From the NCBI GenBank assembly GCA_947495685.1, contig CANLZY010000012.1, forward strand, positions 1 through 64,000: a stretch of 64,000 nucleotides of DNA, written 5' to 3'. The DNA is from an uncultured Tropicimonas sp. Its GTDB lineage: Bacteria > Pseudomonadota > Alphaproteobacteria > Rhodobacterales > Rhodobacteraceae. The notes beneath the pieces were generated by a model. It did no database searches and was not told where the DNA came from. It worked only from the letters and a program-made list of their open reading frames with translations. Below are positions 50,066-59,569 of this stretch, piece after piece. The stretch's first letter is position 1, and the number at the start of each line of letters is the position of its first letter. The translations under genes and the position numbers were made by a program.

Positions 50066-50608
50066 TCAGGGCAGGATCTCCACGACCGTTCCCATCGGGG
50101 TGTTCTGGAACAATTCCTCGATTTCGGCATTGGTCAGCGCAACGCACCCTGCCGTCCAGTCACCTGGCAGCATCATCTCATCTGGCACCTTGTTGGGCTG
50201 ACCGTGGATGAAGATGTCGCCGCCCGGATCAACGCCCAGCTTGCGGGCCGCGGCCTTGTCGTCGGCCCGCGGGTAGTCGATGCCCAGCGACAGGTGAAAC
50301 CGGCTCTGGTTGTTGCGCCGGTCTATCCGAAAGGTGCCCTCCGGCGTGCGCCCGTCGCCTTCCTTGACCTTGTCGCCGTCCGGGGCGAACCCGAGCGCGA
50401 CGGCATAGCGTTTCTGGATTTCTCCGTCACGATAGACCGCCATCGTGCGGGCGCCCTTTTCGATGACGATCCGGTCGATCGGCTGTGTCAGCTCTCGTGG
50501 CGGGATCAGGTCCCAGGGGTGATAGTGTTGCCATAGCCCGACGCCCACGGCGCCCGCCGGGGCCAGGAACAGCGCCAGCAGCCAGCCGTGGACGATGGCG
50601 CCCATCAT
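50066..50608 (-). CDS. L,D-transpeptidase-family (YkuD) protein
   Basis: This is a 180-aa protein with an N-terminal hydrophobic segment (residues 4-24), so it is a membrane-anchored or exported periplasmic protein. The YkuD catalytic motif is present: H135 in DIFIHGQPN and C155 in DWTAGCVALTNAEI, spaced as expected. Such enzymes cross-link peptidoglycan or attach lipoproteins via meso-diaminopimelate. It lacks a separate peptidoglycan-binding domain. Its ATG overlaps the stop of the MalY-like gene (ATGA). Confidence 0.88.
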   Translation of the reverse strand: MMGAIVHGWLLALFLAPAGAVGVGLWQHYHPWDLIPPRELTQPIDRIVIEKGARTMAVYRDGEIQKRYAVALGFAPDGDKVKEGDGRTPEGTFRIDRRNNQSRFHLSLGIDYPRADDKAAARKLGVDPGGDIFIHGQPNKVPDEMMLPGDWTAGCVALTNAEIEELFQNTPMGTVVEILP

Positions 50609-51795
50609 TGCAGGTCCGAAAACGCCGCCGTCAGCCGTTCCATTGCCTCTGCCACTACTTGGCGCGGAGTGCCGAAGTTGAACCGCAGGAAGCTATCGCC
50701 GCCCTTGCCAAAGGTCGGGCCATGGTTCGCCGCGATCCGGGCGCCCTGTTCGACCCGGGCGGTGAATTCGTCACGCGCCATTCCGGTGCCGGAGAAATCG
50801 ATCCAGGCCAGATAGGTCGACTGCATGTCCATCGATTTCAGTCCAGGGATAGCATTCACCGCAGCGTCCACCAGCCGGCGGTTTTCGTCCAGGTAGGGGG
50901 TCAACTCGTCGACCCAGGCGGCACCTGCGGGCGAATAGGCCGCCTCGGTCATGAAGAGCCCGAAGCTATTGGGCGACATGCCAAGGCCCGCCATGCGCTT
51001 GGCAAAGGTCGCGCGCAGGTCCGAATCGGGGATGATGACCTGCCCGGTATGGGCGCCGGCGATGTTGAAGGTCTTGGACGGGGCGGTCATCATGACCAGC
51101 CGATCCGAAATGCCGTCGAGTTTGGCCATCGGGATATGGGTGGCACCGGAAAAGACCAGGTCGTGGTGGATTTCATCCGAAACGATCAACAGGTCATGGC
51201 GGCGGGCAAAGGCGGCAACCTGTTCCAGTTCGTCCCGTGTCCAGACACGGCCACCCGGGTTGTGGGGCGAGCACAGGATCAGCATTTTCTCGGCCCCGGT
51301 CATCTGGGTATCCCATGCATCGAAGTCCATGCGGTAACGACCGTTTTCGATCGGCATTTCGCACTCGACCACATCGCGGCCTGCTGCCCGGATCACCCGC
51401 GCAAAGGCATGATAGACTGGGGTGAACAGGACCACGCCATCGCCGGGGCGGGTGAAGGCCTCCAGACAGACGGCGGTGCCGTTCACCAGCCCGGCAGTGG
51501 TAAAGATCCACGAAGGGTCAACGTCCCAGTCATGGCGGGTCTTCATCCACCAGCAGATCGCAGCGCGATAGCTGTCGTCGTCACCGTGGTAGCCAAAAAC
51601 GCCGTGGTCCACCATGCCTCGAAGGCTGTCGAGCACGCACTGGGGCGGATGAAAATCCATGTCGGCCACCCACATCGCGATGCCGTCATCCGCTGATACG
51701 CCATAAATGGCTTCCATCCTGTCCCACTTTGCGCTGTGGGTTCCGCGGCGGTTGATCATTTCGTCAAAGGGCGATGGGCGTGCGTCTAGCGACAT
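50605..51795 (-). CDS. MalY/PatB-type PLP C-S lyase (cystathionine beta-lyase)
   Basis: This is a 396-aa class I/II aminotransferase-fold enzyme. The PLP lysine is K241 in TAPSKTFNIAGAHTG. The MalY/PatB branch is shown by MWVADMDFHPPQCVLDSL, YGYH-like VFGYHGDDDSYRAAICWW, CSPHNPGGRVWT and VSDEIHHDLVFSGATHIPM. Members cleave cystathionine or cysteine S-conjugates to pyruvate, ammonia and a thiol. It is the first gene of a two-gene operon with the L,D-transpeptidase gene. Confidence 0.9.
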   Translation of the reverse strand: MSLDARPSPFDEMINRRGTHSAKWDRMEAIYGVSADDGIAMWVADMDFHPPQCVLDSLRGMVDHGVFGYHGDDDSYRAAICWWMKTRHDWDVDPSWIFTTAGLVNGTAVCLEAFTRPGDGVVLFTPVYHAFARVIRAAGRDVVECEMPIENGRYRMDFDAWDTQMTGAEKMLILCSPHNPGGRVWTRDELEQVAAFARRHDLLIVSDEIHHDLVFSGATHIPMAKLDGISDRLVMMTAPSKTFNIAGAHTGQVIIPDSDLRATFAKRMAGLGMSPNSFGLFMTEAAYSPAGAAWVDELTPYLDENRRLVDAAVNAIPGLKSMDMQSTYLAWIDFSGTGMARDEFTARVEQGARIAANHGPTFGKGGDSFLRFNFGTPRQVVAEAMERLTAAFSDLQ

Positions 51796-51894
51796 GGGGG
51801 CCTCGTTGTCATGTTTGCCGCCAAGCTACCCGGAAAGACCGCAGGGACAAGAGCCGTTATTGCACAGGCGCGCGCCATCGCCTAAATGCCACGC

Positions 51895-52416
51895 ATGGCC
51901 CTGAAATCGATCCTCATTCACCCCGACCCGCGTCTGAAGAAGACATGTGCCCCGGTTGCCGATCTCAACGACGAGCTTCGGACGCTGGCAGATGACATGC
52001 TTCAGACCATGTATGATGCACCCGGCATCGGTCTTGCCGCGCCGCAGGTCGGCGTAACGCATCGGCTGATCGTTCTGGATTGCGTCAAGGAGGCAGACCT
52101 CGCCCCGCGCCCGCTCGTGATGTTCAACCCCGAGGTCATCGCATCCTCGGACGAGAAGAACGTCTACGAGGAGGGCTGCCTGTCGATTCCCGATCAGTAT
52201 GGCGAGGTCGAGCGCCCGGCCGAAGTCACGGTGCGCTGGCTGGATCAACATGGCAACGAACAGCAGGACGGGTTTTCCGGCCTGTGGGCGACATGTGTCC
52301 AGCACGAGATCGATCATCTGGATGGTGTCCTGTTCATCGACTACCTCAAGCCGCTGCGGCGGCAGATGATCACCCGCAAGATGCAAAAGCTCAAACGCGA
52401 ACGTGCGAGGGGCTGA
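51895..52416 (+). CDS. def: Peptide deformylase 1
   Basis: This is a 173-aa protein from Met at 51895 (MALKSILIHPDPRLKK); a Met three codons earlier (51886) is an alternative. All three PDF motifs are intact: GIGLAAPQVG, EGCLSIP with the metal-ligand Cys, and QHEIDHLDG with the catalytic Glu and two His ligands. It removes the formyl group from nascent proteins. It is the first of three deformylase genes in a row ahead of fmt and is the most canonical copy. Confidence 0.93.
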   Translation: MALKSILIHPDPRLKKTCAPVADLNDELRTLADDMLQTMYDAPGIGLAAPQVGVTHRLIVLDCVKEADLAPRPLVMFNPEVIASSDEKNVYEEGCLSIPDQYGEVERPAEVTVRWLDQHGNEQQDGFSGLWATCVQHEIDHLDGVLFIDYLKPLRRQMITRKMQKLKRERARG

Positions 52417-52420
52417 ACGC

Positions 52421-52915
52421 ATGTCGGTTCTGAAGATCCTGACCTGGCCACATCCATTGCTGGCCCGCGACTGTGACCCGGTCGAAGAAATCGACTCCGC
52501 TGTCCGGCACCTGGTCTCGGACATGCTGGAGACGATGTATGCCGCCGAGGGGCGTGGCCTTGCGGCGCCGCAGGTCGGGCAGGCGGTACGCCTGTTTGTC
52601 ATGGATACCGGCTGGAAGGAACGCGCGCCCGACCCCGTGATCTGCATCAACCCCGAAATCACGTGGTCGTCGCCCGAGACCACCGCGATGGACGAGGGGT
52701 GCCTGTCGATCCCCGGCGTGTCGGCACGGGTCAACCGCCCGGCCCAGGTGCATATGCGCTGGACGGCGTTGGACGGCAGCGCCAACGAAGACGACCTGTC
52801 TGGCCTTGCCGCCATCTGTGCCCAGCACGAACTGGACCACCTCGACGGGATCGTCACCCTGGATCGGGTGGATCGCCAGACCCGATTGGCCCTCATCGAG
52901 GAATACACTGCGTGA
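52421..52915 (+). CDS. Peptide deformylase 2
   Basis: This is a 164-aa paralogue. Motif 1 is GRGLAAPQVG (44-53), motif 2 DEGCLSIPGV with Cys C94, and motif 3 AQHELDHLDG with H136, E137 and H140, so all metal and catalytic residues are kept. The C-terminal tail is shorter than in copy 1. It begins 5 bp after the first copy and overlaps the third by GTGA. It is likely active, perhaps with another peptide preference. Confidence 0.9.
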   Translation: MSVLKILTWPHPLLARDCDPVEEIDSAVRHLVSDMLETMYAAEGRGLAAPQVGQAVRLFVMDTGWKERAPDPVICINPEITWSSPETTAMDEGCLSIPGVSARVNRPAQVHMRWTALDGSANEDDLSGLAAICAQHELDHLDGIVTLDRVDRQTRLALIEEYTA

Positions 52916-53409
52916 CCGCGCGCCCGTTCGTTCCCTGGCCCGACGCACGACTGCGCACAGCCGCCGCCCCCGTGGGCGAAATCACCGACGACATCCGCGC
53001 GATCTGGGCCGACATGGTTGACACGATGGAGGCCATGCCGGGTGTGGGTCTTGGTGCGCCCCAGATCGGGGTGATGCTGCAACTGGCCGTGGTCGATTGT
53101 TCCGAGGAACGGGGCAAGGCCGTCCTGCTGGCCAACCCGGAAATCATCTCGGCCAGCGACGACTTGCGGGCCCATGACGAGGCCAGCCCGAACCTGCCGG
53201 GGGTACATGCCCGGCTGAAGCGCCCGGCAAAGGTGGAGGTCGCCTTCACGGACCACCTCGGGGGGCGGGTGCGACAGACGTTCGAAGGGCTCTGGGCGAC
53301 CTCGGTCCAGCACCAGATCGACCACCTTGCCGGGCGAATGTACTTCGACCGGTTGAGCCGCACCAAGCGGGACATGCTGTTGAAGAAAGCCCGAAAGGCA
53401 CGCGAATGA
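52912..53409 (+). CDS. Peptide deformylase-like protein lacking key residues
   Basis: This is a 165-aa third copy with a GTG start at 52912, overlapping the stop of copy 2. Motif 1 is [10 protein letters not shown], with Gly replacing the first Ala. Motif 2 reads [10 protein letters not shown] instead of (E)EGCLSIP, so the metal-ligand Cys becomes Ser (S92). Motif 3 reads HQIDHLAG, so the catalytic Glu becomes Gln (Q135) while both His remain. Deformylase activity is therefore improbable. It is intact as a reading frame and embedded in the def-fmt operon, which argues for a kept, perhaps regulatory or ribosome-binding, role. Confidence 0.85.
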   Translation: MTARPFVPWPDARLRTAAAPVGEITDDIRAIWADMVDTMEAMPGVGLGAPQIGVMLQLAVVDCSEERGKAVLLANPEIISASDDLRAHDEASPNLPGVHARLKRPAKVEVAFTDHLGGRVRQTFEGLWATSVQHQIDHLAGRMYFDRLSRTKRDMLLKKARKARE

Positions 53410-54305
53410 AGATCGTCTTCATGGGAACGCCGGAGTTTTCGGTCCCGGCACTGGATGCACTGATCGACGCCGGCCACGAGGTGGTTGCCGTCTACACGCA
53501 ACCCCCCCGGCCCGCGGGCCGGGGCAAGAAACAGCGCCCCAGCCCGGTTCAGGCCCGCGCCGAAGCTTTGGGACTGCCGGTGCGCCACCCCGCATCGCTT
53601 CGCCCACAAGAGGAAAAGGACGCCTTTGCCGCCCTGGGAGCCGACATCGGCGTGGTGGTGGCCTATGGCCTGATCCTGCCCCGGGCCATTCTCGACGCCC
53701 CAACACATGGCTGCCTCAACATTCACGCCTCGTTGCTGCCACGCTGGCGCGGTGCGGCGCCCATCCATCGGGCAATCATGGCCGGCGACAGCGAAACCGG
53801 GATCTGCATCATGCAGATGGAAGCCGGTCTGGACACAGGTCCGGTTTTGCTGCGGCAGGCAATGCCGCTGACGGACCAGGACACGACTGCGGATGTGCAC
53901 GACCGCCTGTCGGCGCTTGGCGGTGCGTTGATCGCCGAGGCGCTGAAGCGGCTCGCGGAGCTTGTCCCGACCGTCCAGCCGCAAGATGGCGTGACCTATG
54001 CCGACAAGATCGACAAGGCCGAGGCCCGCATTGACTGGACGCAGCCCGCAGTCGAGGTGGATCGACAGATCCGGGGCCTGTCTCCCTTTCCGGGTGCCTG
54101 GTGCGATGTCGATGGGGAAAGGGTGAAGCTGTTGCGCTCGCGGGTCGTTGACGGCTCCGGCATCCCCGGATCGGTTCTTGGTGGGTTCACCGTTGCCTGT
54201 GGCGATGGAGCGGTCGAAATTCTGCTTGCTCAACGGCAGGGCAAGCGCCCGATGGCTGTGGTCGAGGTGCTGCGCGGGCTGGACCTGCCCGATCGAATTT
54301 CATGA
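53406..54305 (+). CDS. fmt: Methionyl-tRNA formyltransferase
   Basis: This is a 299-aa enzyme that formylates Met-tRNA(fMet) with 10-formyl-THF. The N-terminal formyltransferase domain has [19 protein letters not shown], and the folate site region has [22 protein letters not shown] with the conserved N, H and the later D (GLDTGPVLL). The C-terminal OB-like domain has [19 protein letters not shown]. The start overlaps the third def-like gene (ATGA). The operon def-def-def-fmt joins the opposite reactions of formylation and deformylation. The gap 54306-54560 shows no gene. Confidence 0.95.
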   Translation: MKIVFMGTPEFSVPALDALIDAGHEVVAVYTQPPRPAGRGKKQRPSPVQARAEALGLPVRHPASLRPQEEKDAFAALGADIGVVVAYGLILPRAILDAPTHGCLNIHASLLPRWRGAAPIHRAIMAGDSETGICIMQMEAGLDTGPVLLRQAMPLTDQDTTADVHDRLSALGGALIAEALKRLAELVPTVQPQDGVTYADKIDKAEARIDWTQPAVEVDRQIRGLSPFPGAWCDVDGERVKLLRSRVVDGSGIPGSVLGGFTVACGDGAVEILLAQRQGKRPMAVVEVLRGLDLPDRIS

Positions 54306-54560
54306 CGTCCCCCCGAAGAGGAATTCTCATGCCTCCGGCGGGTATATCCTGAGACAGAAGAAATCATGAGACGCCCGCCGCCGTGGTATCGAGGCTGGGC
54401 GACGTCTCCTGACATTGTCATCTGTGGTCTCGTCTGTGCCACCCCGACACCATTGGCACTCGGTGTTGAACAGGCGTTTCTTCTGTCCAGGCCTCCCCCG
54501 CAGGACAGTACAGTGTGCCGGGAAACGGGCGGACGTTCCGCGCCAGGTCCGTGCGGAGGT

Positions 54561-55013
54561 TCAGGCCTTGTGCGGGGCCATGCCGGCGCGGGCCAGTTCG
54601 TCTGCCCGTTCGTTTTCCGGATGCCCGGCGTGCCCCTTCACCCATGTCCAGGTGACAGAGTGCTCTCGTTGGGCGGCGTCGATACGTTTCCACAGATCTT
54701 CGTTCTTGACCGGCTTGCGGGACGCGGTTTTCCAGCCGTTCTTCTTCCAGCCGTGAATCCAGCTGGTCACGCCGTTTTTCACGTAGGCGCTGTCCGTGAC
54801 GATGGTGATCGCCGACGGGCGGGACAGGCTTTCCAGCGCGTTGATCGCGGCCAGAAGCTCCATCCGATTGTTTGTGGTATTGGGCTCGCCGCCTGACAGC
54901 TCGCGCTCCTTGACGACGCCGGCGTCGCTTTTGGCTTGAAGCAGGACACCCCATCCGCCGGGGCCGGGATTACCGGAGCAGGCTCCGTCGGTATATGCAA
55001 AAAGATCTGACAT
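54561..55013 (-). CDS. rnhA: Ribonuclease HI
   Basis: This is a 150-aa enzyme from the ATG at 55013 ([20 protein letters not shown]). The catalytic acids are D9 (YTDGACSGN), E52 (NRMELLAAI) and D74 (TDSAYV), with the last one in [12 protein letters not shown] and the His in VKGHAGHP. It degrades RNA in RNA-DNA hybrids during replication and R-loop removal. A frame reaching upstream to 55049 adds a non-family N-terminus and is not used. Confidence 0.95.
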   Translation of the reverse strand: MSDLFAYTDGACSGNPGPGGWGVLLQAKSDAGVVKERELSGGEPNTTNNRMELLAAINALESLSRPSAITIVTDSAYVKNGVTSWIHGWKKNGWKTASRKPVKNEDLWKRIDAAQREHSVTWTWVKGHAGHPENERADELARAGMAPHKA

Positions 55014-55125
55014 GAGGGCGCGGATACGGGAGGTCATCGGTCGGGGCAAGAGGGACGTTGAGGGTACCGGGCGACAATCTGTGATTGCGCCCCGAAATCG
55101 TCAGGTGGTTTGGAAGGTGTCGGCC

Positions 55126-55719
55126 TCAGGCGGTGGCGTGGTGGATGATCCAGTCTTCTGGTGTTCCGGCCAGGCCGCGATCACGGCCATGTTCCTTGTC
55201 CACAACGGTGAACCCGGCCGCAGACAGCATGTCGTCCAACTCCGCTTCTGAAAAATAGCAATAGTGTCGTCCGATGCTGTCCCGTTTCTCGCCGATGCCC
55301 GACTTCATGGCCAGGAGCAACCGGCCCGAAGGTTTCAGCGCACGGTTCAGGCGGTGCAGAAGGGCCGGCACACTGTCTCTGGGGGCGTGCAGGATGCTGA
55401 AATGCGCCCAGATCCCATCATAGGCCTCGATCTCACAGACATCGTCAAAGGTGCCGAGCCGTACATCTATCCCATACCGGTCACGGGCCAGGTCGACCAT
55501 TGCGGCGGAAGCGTCCAGCGCGTCGACCCGCAGGCCACGGGTCTTCATTCGCGCGGCCGCGTTGCCCGGTCCGCAGCCAAGATCCAGAACGTGACCGCCG
55601 TCGGGCATGGCATTGATGAATGCCTCGAGGCGGGGGTACGGCGCGTCGCTGGTGAGCTTACTGGCGTATTCTCCGGCCCGCTGGTCGTAGATGGATATGG
55701 TTTTGCGATCTGTCATCAT
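55126..55719 (-). CDS. Class I SAM-dependent methyltransferase
   Basis: This is a 197-aa protein from the double ATG at 55719/55716 (MMTDRKTISIYDQRAGEYAS). SAM-binding motif I is HVLDLGCGPGNAAARM, followed by VDALDASAAMVDLAR (motif post I), and AYDGIWAHFSILHAP and GRLLLAMKSGIGE in the later strands. It belongs to the broad Methyltransf_11/25 class. The substrate is not predictable. It is located behind rnhA on the same strand. Confidence 0.85.
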   Translation of the reverse strand: MMTDRKTISIYDQRAGEYASKLTSDAPYPRLEAFINAMPDGGHVLDLGCGPGNAAARMKTRGLRVDALDASAAMVDLARDRYGIDVRLGTFDDVCEIEAYDGIWAHFSILHAPRDSVPALLHRLNRALKPSGRLLLAMKSGIGEKRDSIGRHYCYFSEAELDDMLSAAGFTVVDKEHGRDRGLAGTPEDWIIHHATA

Positions 55720-56093
55720 CCGAACGCTACCAAACAAGGAGCACAAACCACAACAAACATAACCGGGATCTTGAATGGTCTCGACGACACCGCCCTGTGG
55801 CCCCGCGACAGGTACGTGAGGGAGGCGATCATGCATGTGTCGGCAGGTGGGAGGGCGCAAGGCGCAAGAGTGCCCGACAGGACGTCGGACTGGAGGGTGC
55901 GGTCGCCCGGATGCTGGCCGGAAGTGCTCAAGGCCGGAAAAAACGGAACACCCGATGACGCCCTGATACCGGTCTGAAATCAGGGCGATATCCCTTGTTT
56001 TGAGCGCAGTCGGTGCAAGATCCCTCTGGGATGGTTTCACGTCGGCATGACCGGGCGAAGCCCCGGAACACAATGGGGCAGGGGTGGGTGGCG
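55720..56093. other. Gap without gene
   Basis: About 370 bp lie between the methyltransferase start and the LysE-type gene stop. No convincing reading frame, terminator with U-tract or RNA gene was found. The promoter of the methyltransferase gene should lie at its left end. Confidence 0.4.
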
Positions 56094-56708
56094 CTAGAGC
56101 CGTTCAAGCGCCAGTCTGGCACCCAGTGCAACGAACAGCACCGCGAATGTGCGATTCAGCCAGCGCATGACCGCCGCACTGGAAACGATCCGATCGCGGG
56201 CGGCGGCTGCAAACACCCCGTACAGAACGAAGACCACGAACGTCATGACCATGAAAGTGCCGCCGAGCGCCAGCATTTCGACCGTCGCGGTTTCGGGTGT
56301 TCCCGACAGGAATGGCGGTAGCAGGGCGAGGAAGAAGATGGAGAGCTTCGGGTTGAGAAGGTTGATCAGGCCCCCCCGCCGGACAATGGTCCAAGGGTTC
56401 GGTTCTGCTTGCGAGGGAGAGAGGCCAAGCTGGCCGTCCGCCCTCACCATCTGCCAGGCGAGCCAGAGCAGATAGGCCACACCAGCGAACTTGACCAACT
56501 GGAACGCCAGGGCACTGGTGTGCAGAACGGCCGCCAGGCCAATGGCTGCGGCGGTCAGGTGTGGCAGGATACCGAACGTGCAGCCAAGGGCGGCCCAGAT
56601 TGACGCCTTGCGGCCTTGTCCCAGGCCGATCGCAAGCGTGTAGAGCACGCCCGTCCCCGGGGCGATGACAACGACGAACGCCGTGATCAGGAACTGAAAC
56701 GAAATCAC
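56094..56708 (-). CDS. LysE/RhtB-family amino acid exporter
   Basis: This is a 204-aa membrane protein with about six transmembrane segments. The family start is [20 protein letters not shown], with the PGPG-like element ([20 protein letters not shown]), and [30 protein letters not shown] is the usual second half. It starts at a GTG at 56708, overlapping the ispH stop as GTGA; the longer frame upstream lies inside ispH. It likely exports amino acids or homoserine lactones. It is co-transcribed with ispH. Confidence 0.85.
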   Translation of the reverse strand: MISFQFLITAFVVVIAPGTGVLYTLAIGLGQGRKASIWAALGCTFGILPHLTAAAIGLAAVLHTSALAFQLVKFAGVAYLLWLAWQMVRADGQLGLSPSQAEPNPWTIVRRGGLINLLNPKLSIFFLALLPPFLSGTPETATVEMLALGGTFMVMTFVVFVLYGVFAAAARDRIVSSAAVMRWLNRTFAVLFVALGARLALERL

Positions 56709-57655
56709 GCTGGCTTTCTCAGGACCCGCGGGACCTTGAACTCGATCTGTTCCACGGCTGTCTCGATCTGTTCGACGGTCACGTCGTAGTGTTCGGAAAA
56801 GGCATCGATGACCTCCCGGACCAGCACTTCCGGCGCGGAGGCACCAGCGGTGATCCCCAGTGAGTGGACACCCTTGATGGCGCGCCAGTCGATGTCGTCC
56901 GCCCGCTGCACCAGTTGCGAATAGCTGCATCCGGCCTTGGCGCCCACCTCGACCAGACGGCGCGAGTTCGACGAATTGGGCGCGCCGATCACAAGGATCG
57001 CATCGACAAGGGGCGCCATCGCCTTGACCGCCTCCTGGCGATTGGTGGTGGCGTAACAGATGTCTTCCTTGTGGGGGCCGACGATGGCCGGAAACCGGGC
57101 CTGCAACGCGGCAACGACGCCGGCGGTGTCGTCGATCGAAAGCGTCGTCTGGGTGACATAGGCCAGCTGGTCCGGGTCGCGAACCTGCAGGCCGGCAACA
57201 TCACTTGCCGTTTCGACCAGCAGCACGTCACCGTCGGGCAACTGCCCCATCGTGCCGACGGTTTCAGGGTGCCCGGCGTGGCCAATCATGACAATCTGCA
57301 GGCCTTCCTCGGCGTGGCGCTCGGCCTCGATGTGCACTTTGGACACAAGCGGGCAGGTGGCATCCACAAACACCATCCGGCGTCGTTCCGCCTCGGCGGG
57401 AACCGATTTTGGCACACCATGGGCCGAAAAGATCACGGGGCGATCCGGCGGGCAATCGTCCAATTCTTCGACAAACACCGCACCCTTGTCGCGCAGGCCG
57501 TCGACGACAAACCGGTTGTGCACGATCTCATGGCGCACATAGACCGGTGCGCCCCATTTCTCCAACGCCATCTCGACGATCTTGATGGCACGGTCGACGC
57601 CGGCACAAAACCCGCGCGGCGCGGCCAGGTAAAGCTTCAGGGGTGGTTTGGTCAT
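56705..57655 (-). CDS. ispH: 4-Hydroxy-3-methylbut-2-enyl diphosphate reductase
   Basis: This is a 316-aa [4Fe-4S] enzyme, the last step of the MEP isoprenoid pathway, giving IPP and DMAPP. The three cluster cysteines are C17 ([13 protein letters not shown]), C101 ([12 protein letters not shown]) and C200 ([11 protein letters not shown]). Active-site residues H46 (EIVHN), H79 (SAHGVP), E131 in HPETVG and T171/T172 (QTTLSI) are kept. The start at 57655 ([15 protein letters not shown]) is supported by family alignment; the frame open to 57763 is not part of it. Confidence 0.95.
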   Translation of the reverse strand: MTKPPLKLYLAAPRGFCAGVDRAIKIVEMALEKWGAPVYVRHEIVHNRFVVDGLRDKGAVFVEELDDCPPDRPVIFSAHGVPKSVPAEAERRRMVFVDATCPLVSKVHIEAERHAEEGLQIVMIGHAGHPETVGTMGQLPDGDVLLVETASDVAGLQVRDPDQLAYVTQTTLSIDDTAGVVAALQARFPAIVGPHKEDICYATTNRQEAVKAMAPLVDAILVIGAPNSSNSRRLVEVGAKAGCSYSQLVQRADDIDWRAIKGVHSLGITAGASAPEVLVREVIDAFSEHYDVTVEQIETAVEQIEFKVPRVLRKPA

Positions 57656-57788
57656 GATCTGCCTCCGAGCCACACAGGTAAATCGCCCGGGGCCGTCCGT
57701 CCAGCCGCTATTGGCCCGGCCACGGTCGTCTGAGGGTGGCCGAGGAGCATTCTCGATGGCCACAATGGTGCAGCGGGCGTCGATAAAC

Positions 57789-57818
57789 GCAAAACGGCCC
57801 GCGCTGTTGCGGACCGTT
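57789..57818 (-). terminator. Terminator of the NYN-domain gene
   Basis: On the minus strand AACGGTCCGC, an AACAGC loop and GCGGGCCGTT form a 10-bp stem with one G-U pair, followed by TTGCGTTTA. It lies 27 bp behind the stop at 57845. The tail is short, but hairpin, spacing and position fit a rho-independent terminator. Confidence 0.65.
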
Positions 57819-57844
57819 GATTGATTGTAGCGAGGCCTGCGAGA

Positions 57845-58420
57845 TCAGTCGCGGGCGTATTCCTCGGAATGTGTCGGCTCCGGGCGCGGCTCGCGCGGAG
57901 GACGACCGATGACATCCTTCAGTTCGTCCAGCTCGATGAAGTTGTCGGCCTGCCGACGCAACTCGTCGGCGATCATCGGAGGCTGGCTGCGGATGGTCGA
58001 GACAACCGAAACCCGGACGCCAGACCGTTGCAGGCTTTCCACCATTGGGCGGAAGTCGCCATCGCCCGAGAACAGCACGATGTGGTCCACATGCGGCGCC
58101 AGCTCCATGGCATCGACCGTCAGTTCGATGTCCATATTGCCCTTGACCTTGCGGCGGCCCTGGCTGTCGATGTATTCCTTGGCCGGCTTCGTGACCATGG
58201 TGAACCCATTGTAGTGAAGCCAGTCCACCAGCGGGCGGATCGGCGAATAATCGTCGTTTTCCAGCAGCGCGGTGTAGTAGAAGGCGCGAAGCAGTTTGCC
58301 CCGACGCATGAACTCTTGCCTCAGCAGCTTGTAGTCGATGTCAAAACCCAGGGCCTTGGCAGCTGCATACAGGTTCGAGCCGTCGATGAAGAGCGCAAGC
58401 CGCTCGTCTCTGTAGAACAT
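57845..58420 (-). CDS. NYN-domain (LabA/DUF88-like) protein
   Basis: This is a 191-aa protein from the ATG at 58420 (MFYRDERLALFIDGSNLYAA), with GGAAGGA upstream. The PIN-like NYN fold shows the acidic residues of a possible nuclease site: FIDGSNLY near residue 13, KGNMDIELTVDAM near 97 and LFSGDGDFRPMV near 119. LabA-like proteins are thought to process RNA or act in regulation. It is divergent from folK, 97 bp away, and ends at a terminator. Confidence 0.88.
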   Translation of the reverse strand: MFYRDERLALFIDGSNLYAAAKALGFDIDYKLLRQEFMRRGKLLRAFYYTALLENDDYSPIRPLVDWLHYNGFTMVTKPAKEYIDSQGRRKVKGNMDIELTVDAMELAPHVDHIVLFSGDGDFRPMVESLQRSGVRVSVVSTIRSQPPMIADELRRQADNFIELDELKDVIGRPPREPRPEPTHSEEYARD

Positions 58421-58517
58421 TAAATATCCTTCCGGTATATCCTGCGCAGCCTTCGAGTGGTTGAGTGTGTGAGTGGTGTTAGCCAGCGCAGGCAATGACA
58501 AATAGGGAAATTCTACG

Positions 58518-59144
58518 TTGCTGCAAGCAATATCACGTCCCAAAACGGACACAAAGGCCTACATTGCCTTAGGTTCAAACGTCGCAGGCACCCTTCTTGG
58601 CCCGTTCGACGCCGTCAGGGAGGCGTTTTGGGCGGTTCAAACCGACGTGGTGCGGCTGGAGCGTGCGAGTGGGATTTTTAGCACACCCTGTGTGCCGGCA
58701 GGGGCAGGCCCGGATTACGTGAACGCAGTGGCTGTTCTCGGGACGGATCTGGATGCCGAGGGTTTGCTGGCGCATCTGCATGCGGTCGAGGCCCGCTTCG
58801 AGCGGCAGCGCGTCGAGCGTTGGGGCGCCCGGACACTGGACCTGGACCTGCTGGATTTCGGTGGGCAGGTTGCGCCGGATCGTGCCACCTGGGATCACTG
58901 GTATGCGCTGCCGTTTGCGCGGCAGAAGGTGGATCAACCCGATCAACTGATCCTGCCACATCCACGCCTGGCTGAGCGGGCCTTTGTGCTGGTGCCACTG
59001 GCCGAGATCGCGCCCGATTGGCGGCACCCGGTGCTGGGCCAGACGGCCGCGGATCTGTGCGCGCAATTGACAGATGAAGATCTTGCGGGCATCAGGTGCC
59101 TTGAACAGAGCGAATCCCTTGCACTTCCTGCAAAGGACCGATAA
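58518..59144 (+). CDS. folK: 2-Amino-4-hydroxy-6-hydroxymethyldihydropteridine diphosphokinase
   Basis: This is a 208-aa folate-synthesis enzyme that pyrophosphorylates 6-hydroxymethyl-dihydropterin. It opens with [11 protein letters not shown] and has the family motif [15 protein letters not shown] with the Mg-binding Asp pair, [20 protein letters not shown] and [11 protein letters not shown]. No ATG fits; the frame opens at a TTG at 58518, which places the family motif close to the N-terminus. A non-ATG start may keep expression low. It is followed by rpoZ 38 bp later. Confidence 0.9.
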   Translation: MLQAISRPKTDTKAYIALGSNVAGTLLGPFDAVREAFWAVQTDVVRLERASGIFSTPCVPAGAGPDYVNAVAVLGTDLDAEGLLAHLHAVEARFERQRVERWGARTLDLDLLDFGGQVAPDRATWDHWYALPFARQKVDQPDQLILPHPRLAERAFVLVPLAEIAPDWRHPVLGQTAADLCAQLTDEDLAGIRCLEQSESLALPAKDR

Positions 59145-59182
59145 GAGGCGCTCTCCCACCCCCGGCAGGACTGGAGTTTCCG

Positions 59183-59539
59183 ATGGCCCGCGTGACGGTC
59201 GAAGACTGCGTTGACAAGGTTCCAAATCGTTTCGAGCTGGTGATGCTCGCCGCCCATCGGGCCCGCGAAATCACGGCTGGATCGCAGATCACAGTGGATC
59301 GTGACAACGACAAGAATCCCGTCGTTTCCCTGCGCGAGATTGCTGACGAAACCCAATTGGCCGATGACCTGCGCGAGCGGATGATCGAAGCCAACCAGAC
59401 GCAGATCGAAGTCGATGAACCGGAAGAGGATTCGATGGCGCTGCTGATGGGGGCAGAATCCGCCGACAAACCGCAGGTGGACGACATGGACGAGGAAAAA
59501 CTGTTGCGCGCCCTTATGGAAGCGCAGGAACCCCGTTAA
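59183..59539 (+). CDS. rpoZ: RNA polymerase omega subunit
   Basis: This is a 118-aa protein. The N-terminal omega core ([35 protein letters not shown]) is conserved, with a long acidic C-terminal tail typical of alphaproteobacteria ([15 protein letters not shown] and later [15 protein letters not shown]). It aids assembly of beta' into core polymerase and, with DksA, the response to ppGpp. Position directly before the rsh gene is conserved in many proteobacteria and fits that link. Confidence 0.95.
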   Translation: MARVTVEDCVDKVPNRFELVMLAAHRAREITAGSQITVDRDNDKNPVVSLREIADETQLADDLRERMIEANQTQIEVDEPEEDSMALLMGAESADKPQVDDMDEEKLLRALMEAQEPR

Positions 59540-59569
59540 GATCTTTCACAGTGACGAGAACCAGCGCGC

